Shown: positions 1 through 11,199, counted from the stretch's first letter. The stretch: DNA of 64,000 nucleotides from Linderina pennispora (GCF_002104995.1 NW_024468249.1:2294001-2358000); one strand, 5' to 3'. The notes: generated by a model from the sequence alone, not told the origin. Program-made: numbers and translations.

Positions 1-747
1 ATAATTCTGTCGCCCGCAGCTCAGAAAGCTCATTCTCGATCGATGACAGCATTGCCAGCGCCGAGTATATCGAGGCGAATCTGCTTCCAAGCGGCGGCGA
101 AACATCGCGCTACGTGAGTGACCACAAGAGCAGCTACCCGCGCGTATCGTTTAGTGCGTCCGACACAAAGATCAACCATGGCCGCTACTCGCTGACTGGG
201 CGCCATGTCTTCACTCTCAATCACCCATACGCCGGCTGGCTTGCGCCACAGCGCCTTCCATCCGATTGACAGGCACCGTGCTTTAGGCAGCAAAGGCGAT
301 TCTAGGATGTCCATGGCTGGTTCGTTTGCCGATTCTATGGAGGTGGTGCAGCTCATTGACTCGGTCAAGGTGCACCGCAAGGAGGTGTCTCGCCAGGCAG
401 AAAAGGCAGGGCATTCTGGATAGCTCAGTCAAGAAGGGCCTGCGTGGCTACATGACGATCCAGGAACCGAACCTGCCCGTTCTGGAAGCGCCGGTACTTT
501 GTGCTGACAGAGGATAAACTATTCACATACATCAACGAGTGCAGCGTCGTCCCGTCAGGATGTCATCAGCCTGGGGGAGCCGCTGACGGCACCATGCGAT
601 GTTTCTGACGACCTCCTCATCGCCAACGCCATCTCAATCAGGTTTGCCACTGGAGAGTACTTCTTCTACTTTGACACACCACAGATGCGGAAAGCGTTTG
701 AGGCCAGGATCCAGCGTGATACCAACGCTCCACCGGCTGACTCTTAG
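1..747 (+). CDS. C-terminal part of a PH-domain protein (Bud4/anillin-like?), 5' truncated
   Basis: The reading frame is open at the left edge and ends at TAG 745-747. It begins with a serine-rich stretch and ends in a pleckstrin-homology domain of about 100 residues: 'GYMTIQEPNLP', 'FWKRRYFVLTEDKLFTY', a SLGEPL strand, and a C-terminal helix 'MRKAFEARIQ'. The combination of a disordered Ser-rich region and a C-terminal PH domain resembles Bud4/anillin septation proteins that bind the cortex at the bud neck or division site, but the PH fold alone does not prove that. The frame changes four times, each by one extra base. Three can be read as doubled synonymous third positions: GCA/GCG at 408-409, CCC/CCG at 478-479, GTC/GTG at 548-549. 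The gene converges on CWC25, 133 bp away. Confidence 0.6.
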
Positions 748-880
748 GGCTCTACGCCCCCCACAGGCTAGCCGGCCTTGTGCTTGTCGGTTTTGGCCAA
801 AGCATTGCTTGTCCTCAGATATTCAAGATACAATACCACCACATGCCCTCTCACTCATTCGCAACTGCCACTTTTATCCC

Positions 881-1742
881 TTATAGACATGACTTCAATA
901 CCAACACCATTTCTATTAAAGCAAATACATTAGTCTCGGCGGTGGGAAGAGGAGGATTTGTGTCGCCGGTCGGACGGGGACCTGGACCGCCTGTCCCTGG
1001 TACTGTGCCCGAATCATCTCGCGACTCCCGAGCACCGTCTGTCCGCGAGCGGTGGTGCCGATGCCGGCTGCTGCTTTTGTCGCCAGTGCTGCCCTTTGAC
1101 TCTTCGCCGTGGGATGCTTCCGATCCCGTCGCGTATGGATCTGCTGCTACCATTATGGCGGTTCCTATGCCTGTGACGATGCCGCCGCTCTTCGTCCCGG
1201 TCCTTGCTCGAGTCGCGCTTCTTGTCCTTGGACCTCGACTTTTTCGTCTTTTGCGTGTCCTTCTTGTACAGCGGGTTGCTCATCATCCGCTGTATCGCCT
1301 CCTGCTCACGGCGCTTAATAGCCACCAGCGGATCCTCCATGTCCTTTGCGCGTAGGTCTCGCTCGCTGTTGACATTCCGGTTGGAGAACGCCAGCATGTC
1401 GCCCTTCCACTTATCCTCGGGAGCATCTGCCTTCTCCTTCGTATCGATGATGTCTGCGATGCTGCGTTTGCCTAGCAAGTACGCCTCCAGGTCCTCGTCG
1501 GTCTGCGATGCAACTGTCGGCGCTTTGTACATCCACTCAAGCTGGTTGGTCTTCTTGCCGCTGAGCGACTGGTTCAGGCGCTCCATCTCTTCGCGCTGGC
1601 GCTCGGCGCGCAGCTCCTTTTGCATCTTGGCAGTGCGCTGGGCTTCTTCCTCGGCCTTGCGCTTCTCCTCGGCCACCCGCCGCTGATTCGCCATAGTCAG
1701 CGGGTGCCACGACTTTTTCATGTTCAAATCGCCACTGCCCAT
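881..1742 (-). CDS. CWC25: Pre-mRNA-splicing factor CWC25
   Basis: The N-terminus has the CWC25/CCDC49 signature: 'MKKSWHPLTMANQRRV' with the Trp of the CIR-type N-terminal motif, a Glu/Arg-rich coiled coil, then 'LEWMYKAP' and 'YLLGKRSI'. CWC25 joins the activated spliceosome and is needed for the first transesterification step. The middle carries the conserved 'EDPLVAIKRREQEAI' and 'MSNPLYKK' blocks; the C-terminus is an Arg/His/Ser-rich tail. Read without correction the frame stops at 1014. One extra base near 1,110-1,130 moves it to a frame that continues as Ser/Gly/Arg-rich sequence and ends at 881, which fits the composition better. The start at 1742 is the first ATG before the conserved motif. 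It is transcribed divergently from EMC6 across 195 bp. Confidence 0.85.
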
Positions 1743-1937
1743 TTTCAGCTATTGTCGCAATGCAAGCTTATGAGGAAATGTAAAACACGGGAAGAAGAAA
1801 AAAGAGCGCTGGCCCAGAATTTGCTGGCCAGGCGAAGCTCTCTTTGATCTCCACATTTTTCCACACTTGAACACGCTTCTCCTCTACACCCTCTTTAATT
1901 TCAAAACGACTTGTAATCCCTAGACGCTTCACATACA

Positions 1938-2270
1938 ATGGCAGATGCGCAGGCGGAAATGTTCAAGTACTTTGAGCCGACGGTGCAGTGGAACAATTTG
2001 CAGCTGTCGAACATTCATACGTTGGCGTCGTGGGGCATTGGCACAGCGGCGGGCGTGCTCGGGCTGACCGGGTGGAACGGGTTCATTTTCTTTCTGCTGA
2101 ACTGGGTGTTTCTGTCCACGCTGGTGTTCTTTGTCAAGTGCCAGGGCAAGCCGGCCGTGTTCTTCAAGTCGAGCGCTATGGATATTGCGGTGACACCGAT
2201 CATGAACACCATGCTGTCGTATGTGCTGGTGTGGACCCTTATGCACGCTTTGGTGTACATTTACGATTGA
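1938..2270 (+). CDS. EMC6: ER membrane protein complex subunit 6
   Basis: An uninterrupted 110-residue protein. After about 25 hydrophilic residues come three predicted membrane spans: one around 'GTAAGVLGLTGWNGFIFF', one around 'LLNWVFLSTLVFF', and one near the C-terminus at 'MLSYVLVWTLMHALVYIY'. The G-x-L-G-L-T-G turn and the Y-V-L-x-W-T-L end are typical of EMC6, a core subunit of the EMC insertase that places tail-anchored and multipass proteins into the ER membrane. Length matches the family (about 110 residues). No intron and no frame change. The 195 bp upstream is shared with divergent CWC25; the 3' end faces RAD18 with 58 bp between. Confidence 0.85.
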   Translation: MADAQAEMFKYFEPTVQWNNLQLSNIHTLASWGIGTAAGVLGLTGWNGFIFFLLNWVFLSTLVFFVKCQGKPAVFFKSSAMDIAVTPIMNTMLSYVLVWTLMHALVYIYD

Positions 2271-2328
2271 GTGCGCGCTAAATATCTTTCAACGTCGAAC
2301 CGATAACTAAATCAAAACTACACAATTT

Positions 2329-3444
2329 CTATACCTGCGACGATGGTGGTGATTCGGGAATTGATGCCACCACTGGCCTTCGGGCCGTGCTCGCCTGCGC
2401 AACCAGGGCAGCGAACGTGCTGGCATATTTGGCTGCATGCTCGATCGACATCCCTTTGAGTGGCAAGTGTTTTCGTTGCATCGGGTTTGGACGCAGTGGA
2501 CTCCCAGACATCGAGGCGCTTCAGCAGCTGGCGGTCTGATACCGGCGACTCCGAGTCGTGGTTAGGCCATGTATATGTTGACCCACTCGCTATGCCGTGC
2601 CTGCATCTGGTGCTTATCGCCTGTGGCTCTGATGCCAAGCTCCTTTAACACTTTGCGTAGCTTGGACTCTGTCAGCAGCTTGTAGGCGAGTTTTGTTGGT
2701 TTAGGCAGGCGGCTAGCACCTGTGGATAATGGGACAGTGCGGCGAGAACGCAAAAAGTTCTTCGAATCAGGCTCGGTGGTCTTGCCTGCCAGGCACCGAT
2801 TCAGATGTGAGTTGATGGTTGACTCCCGCACCTTTGCGCCGCAGCTGGGGCAGGAGACCATAGTGGGTTTGGCGCGGCGCGATGAGCCGCGCAAAGTCGC
2901 TATCATCATCGTAGTCACCGTCGTCGTCATCGATGATCTGTACACTGCTGGGGGAGCTTCCGAGATACTCGCCGTCAGTAGCTGCAGGCAGCTCATTGTC
3001 TGATGATAGATCGGCTGCTGCCAGTCTGTCCGAGGTCGCTTGCGGTGTCGGTAGCATTCCCTCGGCAGTTCGTGTAGAACTGCGCGTCTGTATCCGCGGC
3101 CGTTTCCTATGGCCATTTTGCGCAGGCGCTGGGGACTGCGGATTGCGAGTCAGCGTGTCCAGCAACTGGCGACGGCCCTGTTTGAACGACTTCACGAGAC
3201 TATCAATGAGCCGGCTGGGCTGCAGGTCGCTCTCGGTCAGCTGGTCGTGGCACATGGGACATTGGGTTTTCTGACTCAGACACCGGCGCACGCAGAGGGA
3301 ACAGAACGTGTGGCCGCAGTTCGCAGAGGCCATGGCTGTGTCGAGATACTCCTTACATATTGGACAACGCAGTAGTTGGTCAGTCTCACGCAGGTGGGCA
3401 AACTCTGCTGGCCAGTCTGTCGGATCCTCGATATCTGTATCCAT
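2329..3444 (-). CDS. RAD18: Postreplication repair E3 ubiquitin ligase RAD18
   Basis: RAD18 binds RAD6 and monoubiquitinates PCNA at stalled forks. In order: a C3HC4 RING finger ('LLRCPICKEYLDTAM', 'CGHTFCSLCVRRCL', 'CPMCHDQL'), the 'LQPSRLIDSLVKSF' helix, an acidic linker, a UBZ4 finger ('SCPSCGAKV' with HLNRCL, C-x2-C...H-x3-C) and a SAP-type helix pair ('SKLRKVLKELGI') followed by 'EWVNIY' and 'SPVSDRQLLKRLDVWE'. Three single-base gains separate the blocks. The second, after 'EWVNIYMA', makes a premature TAA. Reading TAAC as T/A+AC restores the family's Tyr-x-Ala-Asn motif, a good sign that the gene is functional. The start at 3444 gives 'MDTDIEDPTDWP'; an ATG further upstream in frame is less likely. 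Divergent from TIM50. Confidence 0.9.
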
Positions 3445-3850
3445 TTGCGACCGATGAACCGAAGGAGTCCGAATATGCTCAGCAGCAGAAAAGGGCGCAG
3501 AAAAGGGCGCAAAAAAGTGACGGTCTGCGAAAAGAAGCAAAATGTTTGGCGCTGCTAATGCTCCGAAAGGACGCGCTTTTTCGTGGTTCTTTAATCACTG
3601 ATCGCGCCGGTGGAATTTGCTGATCGCCGGGTGCGGGGCCAGGGGATGGACGCCCAATATCGGCCAGAAAAAATATCGGCGCACCAGTGAAGAGGCTCGT
3701 AAGCTGCGAAGCCGAGGTCCAGCTGATAGCCGAGTCCTTCTATGCTATTCTCTCGTCAGCGCTTTTTTCTTCGACCCCCGCTTTATCTCTCAGACTCATT
3801 ATACCTTGCGATTCACTTTTACTCGCTCTTCTAAACCTAAAACTACAACA

Positions 3851-5392
3851 ATGTTTGGTCGATTTGCATCGCCACTTGCACGGCAAGTCCAAAACGGCCG
3901 CACCAGACTTCCTGCGGCTGCTGCTCGGCTGCAGGCGCGGGCTCTGGGCACCACGATGCCATCGATGATCCGGATCAGAAAGTCGTCCGAGAGTGTGCCT
4001 GAGCCGGCAAAGAAGCCCGAGGAGACTGAACCAAAGCCCATCAGCGCCGAGGAACCCGCTGTGGAAACTGGAGCCCCCAAGGCAGAAGCCGAAGCCCCCA
4101 GTGCAGAGGACTGAAGCACCAAAGGCCGAAGCCAAATCTGCTGCCTCGCCGTTCGGATTTGCATCGACGGGCGGTGGCATGGCAAGTGGCATCCTGGGCA
4201 ACGAGACTGGCGAGCCAGTCGGCAATGAGGGACACGACCAGTCGAGGGATGGCATGACCGCAGCAGAGGCCAGGCGTGCGCGTCGGCAGCGTGCCGATCT
4301 GCCGCCGCTGGAGGATGAGCCGCGTGTCAAGGCGGCCAAGTATGCTGGAACCGGACTGGCGATCGGCCTGGTTATCGGCGCGGTCGGCTACTTTGGCCGT
4401 CCGTATACGTCCGAGGAGATTGAGAAGGGTCTTTCGGACAACGCCGAGCAGAACTTTGCCCTGCAGCTGTGGCACCGTGTGTTAAAGCGCGGCAGTGCGT
4501 CGTTCTCGTTCCTGTCAGATCCGGTGTCGGAGAAGCTGCTGCCGGAGCCGGCTGACTACATGCCCCCGTATACGCTGGTGCTGAATCCTTGATGACCTGC
4601 TGATCCACATGGACTGGACCAAGGAGAGCGGCTGGCGGATCGCCAAGCGGCCTGGACTCGACCACTTTTTGGCGTACATGGCGAGCATGTACGAGCTGGT
4701 GATCTTCTCGACGCAGCCCTCCCACTCAGGCGAGCTGGTGATGTCCCGGCTGGACCCCCTCGGTTATGCGCCGTACCGGCTATACCGCGAGCACATGCGC
4801 AACATCGACGGCAAGAACTACAAGGATCTGTCGGCCCTAAACCGCGACATGTCCAAGGTGATCATGATTGACATTGACCCTGAGGCCTTTGAGCTGCAGC
4901 CGGAGAGTGGGCTCTTGGCACGGCCATTCACTGGGCAGCCTAGGCGACAATTGGATTGAGCAGATGACGCAGTTCCTCGAGTATGTCAGCATGATGGAGC
5001 CCAAGGACGTGCGGCCCTGGCTCAAGACATACAAGGGCATGGACGGCGCGCTCGAGTTCAGCAAATGGCAGGACTCGATCCGCAAGCAGCTGGTCGATGA
5101 GTGGGAGGAGAAGCGCAAGAACGCCAACAGCTGGAAGGCAGCTGTGTTTGGCGGCGGACCCGCCGATATGGACCACCCGCCCGAGCCCGAGTTCGACCGG
5201 GTGCGCAAACTGATGCGCGAGAACTTTGAGGCCCACCACAAGGAGATGCTCGTGTCGATCGAGAAGGAGCGCCAGCAGTACGAGGAGGAGATGAAGCAGC
5301 AAATGAAGGACATGACAATCTGGAAGATGCTCAAGGAAGGATTCTCTCAAGGCCAGCCGGCGCCGGCCGATGCCCCTGCTCCCAAGCAGTGA
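3851..5392 (+). CDS. TIM50: Mitochondrial import inner membrane translocase subunit TIM50
   Basis: TIM50 is the TIM23-complex receptor that takes presequences from TOM in the intermembrane space. Residues 1-45 are Arg-rich and lack acidic residues ('MFGRFASPLARQVQ'), as in a matrix-targeting presequence. An Ala/Pro/Glu linker follows, then one membrane span ('YAGTGLAIGLVIGAVGYF') and the FCP1-like domain: 'PPYTLVLNLDDLLIHMDW', 'GWRIAKRPGLDHFLAYM', 'YRLYREHM', 'DLSALNRDMSKVI', 'FLEYVSMMEPKDVRP'. The C-terminal tail is a long charged coiled coil. Three one-base gains break the frame, at about 4109 (GCT/ACT), 4586-4587 (AAT/AAC) and 4941-4942 (CCT/CCA). Without them the protein is continuous at about 510 residues. 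The first Asp of the phosphatase-like DxDx motif is Asn here; TIM50 is not a phosphatase. Confidence 0.9.
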
Positions 5393-5683
5393 GGTTAGAA
5401 AAACATACATAAGAAATATATTTCATAATTCAGTACGAGCAGTTCGCAACCAGGTATCGCCTGGTAAGACGAGGTGTCCCGCGCCTCCGCCTGTGCCTTG
5501 GCACGCACGGGCGGGACTTGAACGTCCTGCCAGGATGCAGAACAGGATCTGCTGTTTTGTTGGTCAGCAGGCACAGTCAAACAACGTTGTTGGGAAGAGG
5601 ATTCACATCACCTATTGCACAGTCTGAAATAGATGTGAGGGGAGTTGCAGGCTGGTTGCCAAGAGCCAAGAGAAAAGGGCGAG

Positions 5684-5690
5684 TATAAAA
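5684..5690 (+). promoter_or_regulatory. TATA box of the short-chain reductase gene
   Basis: A perfect TATAAAA lies 87 bp before the ATG at 5777, in a GC-rich surround ('GAGTATAAAAGCCGG'). This spacing leaves a leader of roughly 55-60 nt if initiation is about 30 bp downstream. The assignment rests on motif and distance only. Confidence 0.55.
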
Positions 5691-5776
5691 GCCGGGGAAT
5701 TTGCAGGCGACATTGAGGACAGCACCAGCAGATTCTTACCCTACTTCCATCTCCATCTTCCTGCAAATAGCCAACC

Positions 5777-6427
5777 ATGCGCATCACAGTCTTCGGAGCT
5801 TCTCGTCATACTGGCCAAGCCTTCGTCGAGCAGGCCCTCGCCAAGGACAACATCAGCATCACTGTCCTCGCTCGAACGCCCTCCAAGCTGCCGTTTACCG
5901 ATGAGCAGCTTGCCAAGATCACCGTAGTCCAGGGCGACGCAACAAACAAGGACGACGTGGCCAAGGCCATCGACAATGCCGACATCATCGTTACCTCTCT
6001 GGGGGCGACGCCCACCGGCCTCACCACCGCCAACGACGTTGGTATCGAGGAAACTGCAGCCGCGCACATCCTGGAGATCATCAAGGAGACACGTGCTGAG
6101 AGCCAGCCGCGCGTCGTCATGGTGTCGTCCACGGGCGTTGGCGGCAGCTATGATGTGCCGTATATTATGAGGCCGCTGTACAAGATCGCTCTAGCGACCC
6201 CACACAAGCACAAGCTGGTGGCAGAGACAGCTATCAAGGAGAGCGGGGTGCCGTACACGATTGTGCGTCCGACACTGCTGACCAACGGCGCTCTTACCGG
6301 AAAGTACCGTGCAGAGTACGGTGCCTCTGGATACTATGTGTCGAGGGCCGATGTCGCGCACTTTGTTCTAGAGCAGTGCATCTTGGAGGGCAAGTTTGTG
6401 AACGAGAGTCCTTCGATTACACACTAA
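5777..6427 (+). CDS. NAD(P)-binding atypical short-chain reductase (NmrA / biliverdin-reductase-B-like)
   Basis: A 216-residue, uninterrupted protein with an N-terminal Rossmann fold. The dinucleotide loop is 'MRITVFGASRHTGQ' (G-x-S-x-x-T-G), followed by 'ITVLARTPSKLP', 'GDATNKDDV', 'ADIIVTSLGATP' and 'PRVVMVSSTGVGG'. The second half has 'SGVPYTIVRPTLLTNG' and 'SRADVAHFVLEQ', typical of the NAD(P)H-binding domain family that includes flavin/biliverdin reductase B and NmrA-like regulators. Substrate cannot be told from sequence; the classical SDR Tyr-x3-Lys is not evident. It has its own TATA box and converges on the OrsD-type gene (99 bp between stops). Confidence 0.75.
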   Translation: MRITVFGASRHTGQAFVEQALAKDNISITVLARTPSKLPFTDEQLAKITVVQGDATNKDDVAKAIDNADIIVTSLGATPTGLTTANDVGIEETAAAHILEIIKETRAESQPRVVMVSSTGVGGSYDVPYIMRPLYKIALATPHKHKLVAETAIKESGVPYTIVRPTLLTNGALTGKYRAEYGASGYYVSRADVAHFVLEQCILEGKFVNESPSITH

Positions 6428-6525
6428 TTGCACATACTTTTCTGCTTCTCCCGTATCTCATTAAATAAATGGCGCTATTGTATACCATAGACGTGTTGTT
6501 GGTGAAGATAAGCCCTAGCCATTTA

Positions 6526-9343
6526 TTACTTGTGGTGGTTTGAACTGGTGCGCTGAACAGACTCCAGCAAATCTGCCCAGAGCTGTGAATGGCCACAGTC
6601 GTGCAGATGTGTGACTGTGGCAGGTGCTTGAATCTTATCTGCTGCGGTGCTCTTCTGGTATCCGGCAGCAGTCAACGTGCACAATCTGGTAATAGCTGAG
6701 GCCGACATGCCTCTGTGCAGCAAAGCAATTGCAAATGTTCCAGAAATCCGTTGATAATCACTCAGAGACAAGCCGCAGCTGGACTCGTTGGCCCAGACTG
6801 AGGCAAAGATACTGCGAATATCGTCTTCACCGATGGATCTCCCCTCTTTAACCAGCAGGAAATCATGATAGTTCAAGGCGTGTGCTACCTTCTGCTGTTC
6901 GCTTTCAGCTAGAATGATGGCTACAGACTGTTCGCAGGGACGTACCAGCACACAATATCGGAGCAGAATGTCGGCCAGCCTTGCATGCAGCAGCAGAGAC
7001 GTGCCACTGCCATGCCATGACACAAGCTTGATCGTGTTGTTGACAGCAAACACGCTGCGCGGCTGACACAGGCGGCTTTGCAGTCGAAGATCAGCAAGGT
7101 CGCAGGGGAGAGCCAGCGCATGGCTAACTATGCAGAGAGCAGTGATGAGGTAGTCGACGAATTCGCTAACTCTCTGCTGCCATCTCACCATTGGGCTGCG
7201 GTCCCATGCATCGGGCTGCGCTGCATTTACCTTTAGAAACACCCCCTTCTCGACCATATTTCCAAAAAGCTGATGGGCATGCTCAACGAATCCGTTGTCT
7301 GGGTGTCTCAAAAACGATCCGGCTGTTGGTATAGTCGCTGGTGTCATCGGCAATGCTGTTAGCAACCGAGATAGAGGTCAAGTCTGTACCGCAATCACCC
7401 AGAATGTCTGCTAGCACCTCCTCAAGATGGGCGATGATGCAGGTGTATGTGCGCGAGATCTCATCCATGCGTACATGCTGCCGAATATACGTCATTTGGG
7501 TAAAGCTGCTGTTTGGAGTCCACTGAATGATCCCGCTTGATGGATCACAGATCGCTGCCCACTTTAAAACACACTCAGCCTTTGACATCGCCCCGTATGG
7601 CGTCTGGTTCTCGGAAAGCAAGTTGGTATGCGAAAGCTGAATCGCTAGAAGTGCACTTTGGTGATGCTCCATGTCCATCATCGGCTGGTGGGCTAGGTAG
7701 AATGCAATACGAGACCAGACAGCGACTCTGCTAACACACTTGGAGATAGCCATTGGGTCAAAGGGGTGGTTGCCACTCCATGCAAGCAAGCCCAGTGCAC
7801 GAATGATAAAGTGGCTATTCCAAGAGAATCCTGCTGGTAGCGAGTACACCAACATTGCGATGTTGAGATCCTTGAAAAGGGACACGAGCTCGCTGGTCAG
7901 ATTGCCGGCGTCCTCATTACAGCCCTTCTCCAAGAGCTGCTTGAGCTTTAATGCAGCCTCGACCTGCTCCGTTGTGATCCCCAGCGGCACCCAGAAGCGG
8001 CACTCCTCACATGCTCGCAGCAGCAGCATGTAGATCCGGGCGCCACTGTCAACCAGTTCTCGCTCATGCGGCTTGATGGCAAACCATGCGTCAAGCAGAA
8101 ACTTTGACTCGCGAATTCTATCGCTCACTGCCAACTCCGAGCCAGTTATATACGCCTCGTTGATATCACATTCGACAAGTCGCTCGAATATGTGCCTCCA
8201 GCTTCTGTCGCTGCGATCTGCCCAGCGTGTCAATGGTGCCAGCTCCCGGAATAATGCTGGCTCTAGCAGTTGGCTCCAGCCCAATATTTCCGCCACGAGG
8301 CTGAAATTCCCACCGCCCATCACCAATGGCGTTTTGATGGTTGCAGAATCCGCAGGTGAGAGATTTTGGCCAGAAAAACATGCTTGTGGTTCGGCAACTC
8401 TGTCGTCAGCGATTTGAATGAACGTCTTCAGTGGATTTTGGCGGAAAGGTCGATGTGCACGCACCAGGGTTTGGCCCTCAGGTACAGGCAGCTCTGGATG
8501 CAAGGCAGCGTAATGCGCTGGCATTGAATTCAATGGTCCGACCAGGTACCCGCATTTTTGGCATTTGTCCGCAATGAATACAGGAAGGTAGGGTATTCGT
8601 GCGATGCTCATTCCTTTGTGCGCGTCGAGCCATTCACTAGCCGCCTTGAAGCTGCATACGGCATGCGGCACCGCCTCAAGGTATTTGACAGCAGACATCT
8701 GTTGCTGAGACGTAGGCACATCATATCGCCCCGACTCGAGGTTGGCCACACACCATGCGAAATGACTCCGAATATCAGGACATACTACAGTTGTTTTACA
8801 CAGATTGCAGATTAGCAAGCTGGAGGACTGATCTATGTAGAGCCCGACCGCGTCAAGAGGGCTGCTGGTGCGCAGGCTGGCTGATGTGGAGGATGCTGTC
8901 GGGGAGTTGGCCAGCAGATTTGTTGGACCATTGTATGTTATCCATTTGCCATTGGAGATTTGAGGCTCAGCAACCGGTGTAGCTGCAGCACCTATCGTGG
9001 ATTTTGAGAGCGCTCTACGCGCTTCCACAATACACAGCTTACACACCCGTGCGTGGTGGTTCTGCATGAAACTGATTGGAAATGTCAAACCACATCGACA
9101 TATGACATGCTTTCCATCCAGGATCCTGAATTCAAGCATAGCGCCGCGATGGACCATCATTCGAAATACTGCTCTGTGCGAGTAGCTATGTACAAGTTCC
9201 TCGCGGATGCTATCAAACAAGAGGCCGCAAGTAGAGCAGCGGTATTGAGCAACAGTAGGGAGCTCTGTGGTTCGGCATATCAATGTAGGATGAACTGTGA
9301 CTAGCCCTGATATTAAACATATAAGCGGAAAGTAGAGAGGCAA
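6526..9343 (-). CDS. Large OrsD-type (DUF3505-like) zinc-finger protein
   Basis: About 940 residues with no recognisable catalytic domain. Four Cys/His fingers sit in the N-terminal third: C-x2-C-x12-H-x3-H near residue 35 ('YRCSTCGLLF'...'HSYSH'), a Cys/His cluster near 83-100, C-x2-C-x10-H-x3-C ('LICNLCKTTV'), and C-x2-C-x12-H-x4-H ('DKCQKCGYLVGPLNSM'). The spacing and the 'LPVFIADKCQKCGY' context match the fungal OrsD family, named from the orsellinic acid cluster and often linked to helicases and mobile DNA. The rest is helical with no known domain. The frame moves by one base near 7311, where TTTTTG can be read as TTTG or as TTT/TTG. No terminal repeats or helicase are visible, so I call it a gene. 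The start is the first ATG; a shorter start is possible. Function unknown. Confidence 0.65.
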
Positions 9344-10057
9344 AGTAAATCGAAACTGCCCACGGCTCGGCTAGCCCAGTACTTTCACACTGATATGCAG
9401 CAGGTAGAGCCAGGGCGCCATTGCCATGGTGCGGATAAGGAAGGCTGATTCATTGCGGCTGAGCATGTGTAATGCCATATTTAGGCATCAGGGGGCGCAA
9501 CTGATCGGCATAAATGGCTTGCTGATGCTGAACATTTCCATCAGTATGACTTTCATTAGCAGCATTTTTTGCATCTATTCAAGATGGTCGTATTTTGCCA
9601 CTTCAAAAATACCTTGTCAGAGCTGAAAATATTGCATATAACGATGTTGCTGGCGATATCTATATAAAGCAGTCGAATCTTGTGTGTGAGGCACAGGTGA
9701 GCCGGAGCGGATATACAGAGTGCAGAATGCAGTGTAACTAGATGCATGAGTTGTGCTCGATGCTTGGTACTATAAACGTATTGGTAGAGTGCAGAAGGCA
9801 GCATGTGCGTACAGAGGGGACCTGCGGGATGTCCAGATAGCCAAAATATGGCAGCACTGGGACGACATTCCCAATCTTTGTTTGCCCAGCTAAACCTGGT
9901 GCCTGTGCACCCCTGATCCACTTTTCCTCCTCGATCGCCACCGGCTGACTCAGCCGGGCTGGGGTCAAGCTTGGCTTGGTGTTCGATTTTTTTTTCCACT
10001 TTTTGCTGTCTGTGCCATATAATAGTAAAGAGTACGAGCAATTCACACTAATTGGCA
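9344..10057. other. Intergenic, 714 bp, between divergent OrsD-type and DOM34 genes
   Basis: No ORF with plausible codon use and no tRNA-like structure were seen. It must hold both promoters. AT content rises toward the centre (9,530-9,670). A short TATAATAG at about 10,017 lies some 40 bp before the DOM34 ATG, too close to be a secure TATA box. Confidence 0.5.
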
Positions 10058-11199
10058 ATGAAGCTCCTGAAGCAGAACATCGAAAAGGACCGCTCGGGCA
10101 CAGTGCGGCTAATTCCCGAGCAGCCCGAGGACATGTGGCATCTCTACAACCTGATTCAAAAGGGCGACCAGCTGACAGCGACCTCAGTGCGCGGGGTCAA
10201 GACCGAGACCTCGACCGGCTCAGTGTCGACAGACCGCGTGCACGTAAAGCTGACAATATCGATCGAGGACATATTCTTTGACGTGCAAGCAGCAGGCACT
10301 GCGCATCAACGGGCGCAACATCGCCGAGAACAAGTACGTTGGCCTCGGGCAGTACCACACATTGGACGTGGAGATGAACCAGCAGTTCACGCTGGCAAAG
10401 GGCGAGTGGGATATGATTTCCCTGGAGCGAATCAAGGACGCCTGCGATATCACAAAGCAGGCCGATGTGGCGGTGGTGACGATGGAGGAAGGGCTGGCGG
10501 TGGTGTGCCTGCTGACGCAATATATGACGGTTGTCAGGCAGAGGGTGGAGGTGGCGATTCCGCGCAAGCGTAAAGGGTCGACGACCAACTACGAGAAGGG
10601 CGTGGTGCGGTTCTACGAGAACGTGTACCGGGCAATCAAGCAGCACATTGACTTTAGCGTGGTCAAGGTGGTGGTTATTGGCAGTCCCGGGTTCGTGCGC
10701 GAGCAGTTCTACGAGCATCATGCTAGCGCAGGCAGTCAAAACCGACGACAAGGTGATCATGGAAAACAAGAAGAAGTTCCTGCTGGTACACACGTCGTCG
10801 GGCCACAAGGGCGCGGTAGAGGAGATCATGAAGGACGCGCAAATCAAGGCAAGGCTGGCGGACTACCAAGGCAGCGCAGGAGGTCAAGGCGCTGGACAGC
10901 TTCTACCAGATGCTGAACAACGACCCGGACCGGGCGTTCTACGGGTACGACGATGTATGCAAGGCAGCAGAGAACGGCGCCATTGGCACACTGCTGGTCA
11001 CCGATGAGCTGTTCCGGGCAGCAGGATATCCCGACGCGCCGAAAGTACATCAAGCTAGGTCGAGGATGCAAGGTTGTCGAACGCCAACGTGCTGGTGTTC
11101 TCCAGCTTGCACGTGTCGGGCGAGCAGCTGAACCAGCTGACGGGAGTAGCAGCGATCCTGAACTTCCCGCTCATCATCGACTCGGACATCGATGAGTAG
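10058..11199 (+). CDS. DOM34: Ribosome rescue factor Dom34/pelota
   Basis: Dom34 with Hbs1 splits ribosomes stalled on truncated or problematic mRNAs. The protein aligns end to end with eukaryotic pelota (about 380 residues): Sm-like N-terminal domain ('[15 protein letters not shown]', '[12 protein letters not shown]'-like motif, '[14 protein letters not shown]', 'GQYHTLDVE'), central domain ('[13 protein letters not shown]', '[11 protein letters not shown]', 'PGFVREQFY', '[10 protein letters not shown]') and C-terminal eRF1-3-like domain ('[10 protein letters not shown]', '[10 protein letters not shown]', '[14 protein letters not shown]'). Five one-base gains break it: 10,285-10,286 (GTG/GTC), 10,715-10,716, 10,864-10,865 (TCC/ACC, restoring Asp-Ser/Thr-Lys), 11,023-11,024 (GCA/GCG) and 11,057-11,058 (CTA/CTG). 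Alignment with pelota allows no net gain or loss of residues across the last two, so the inserted base is extra. Initiation is at ATG 10058; the TTG just upstream is not needed. Confidence 0.92.

Noticed and set aside
5440-5600. T-arm-like sequence near 5,510-5,530, possible tRNA on the minus strand
   Set aside because: A GTTCAAGTCC-like box is present, but the T stem does not pair, no A box fits upstream and no acceptor stem closes.
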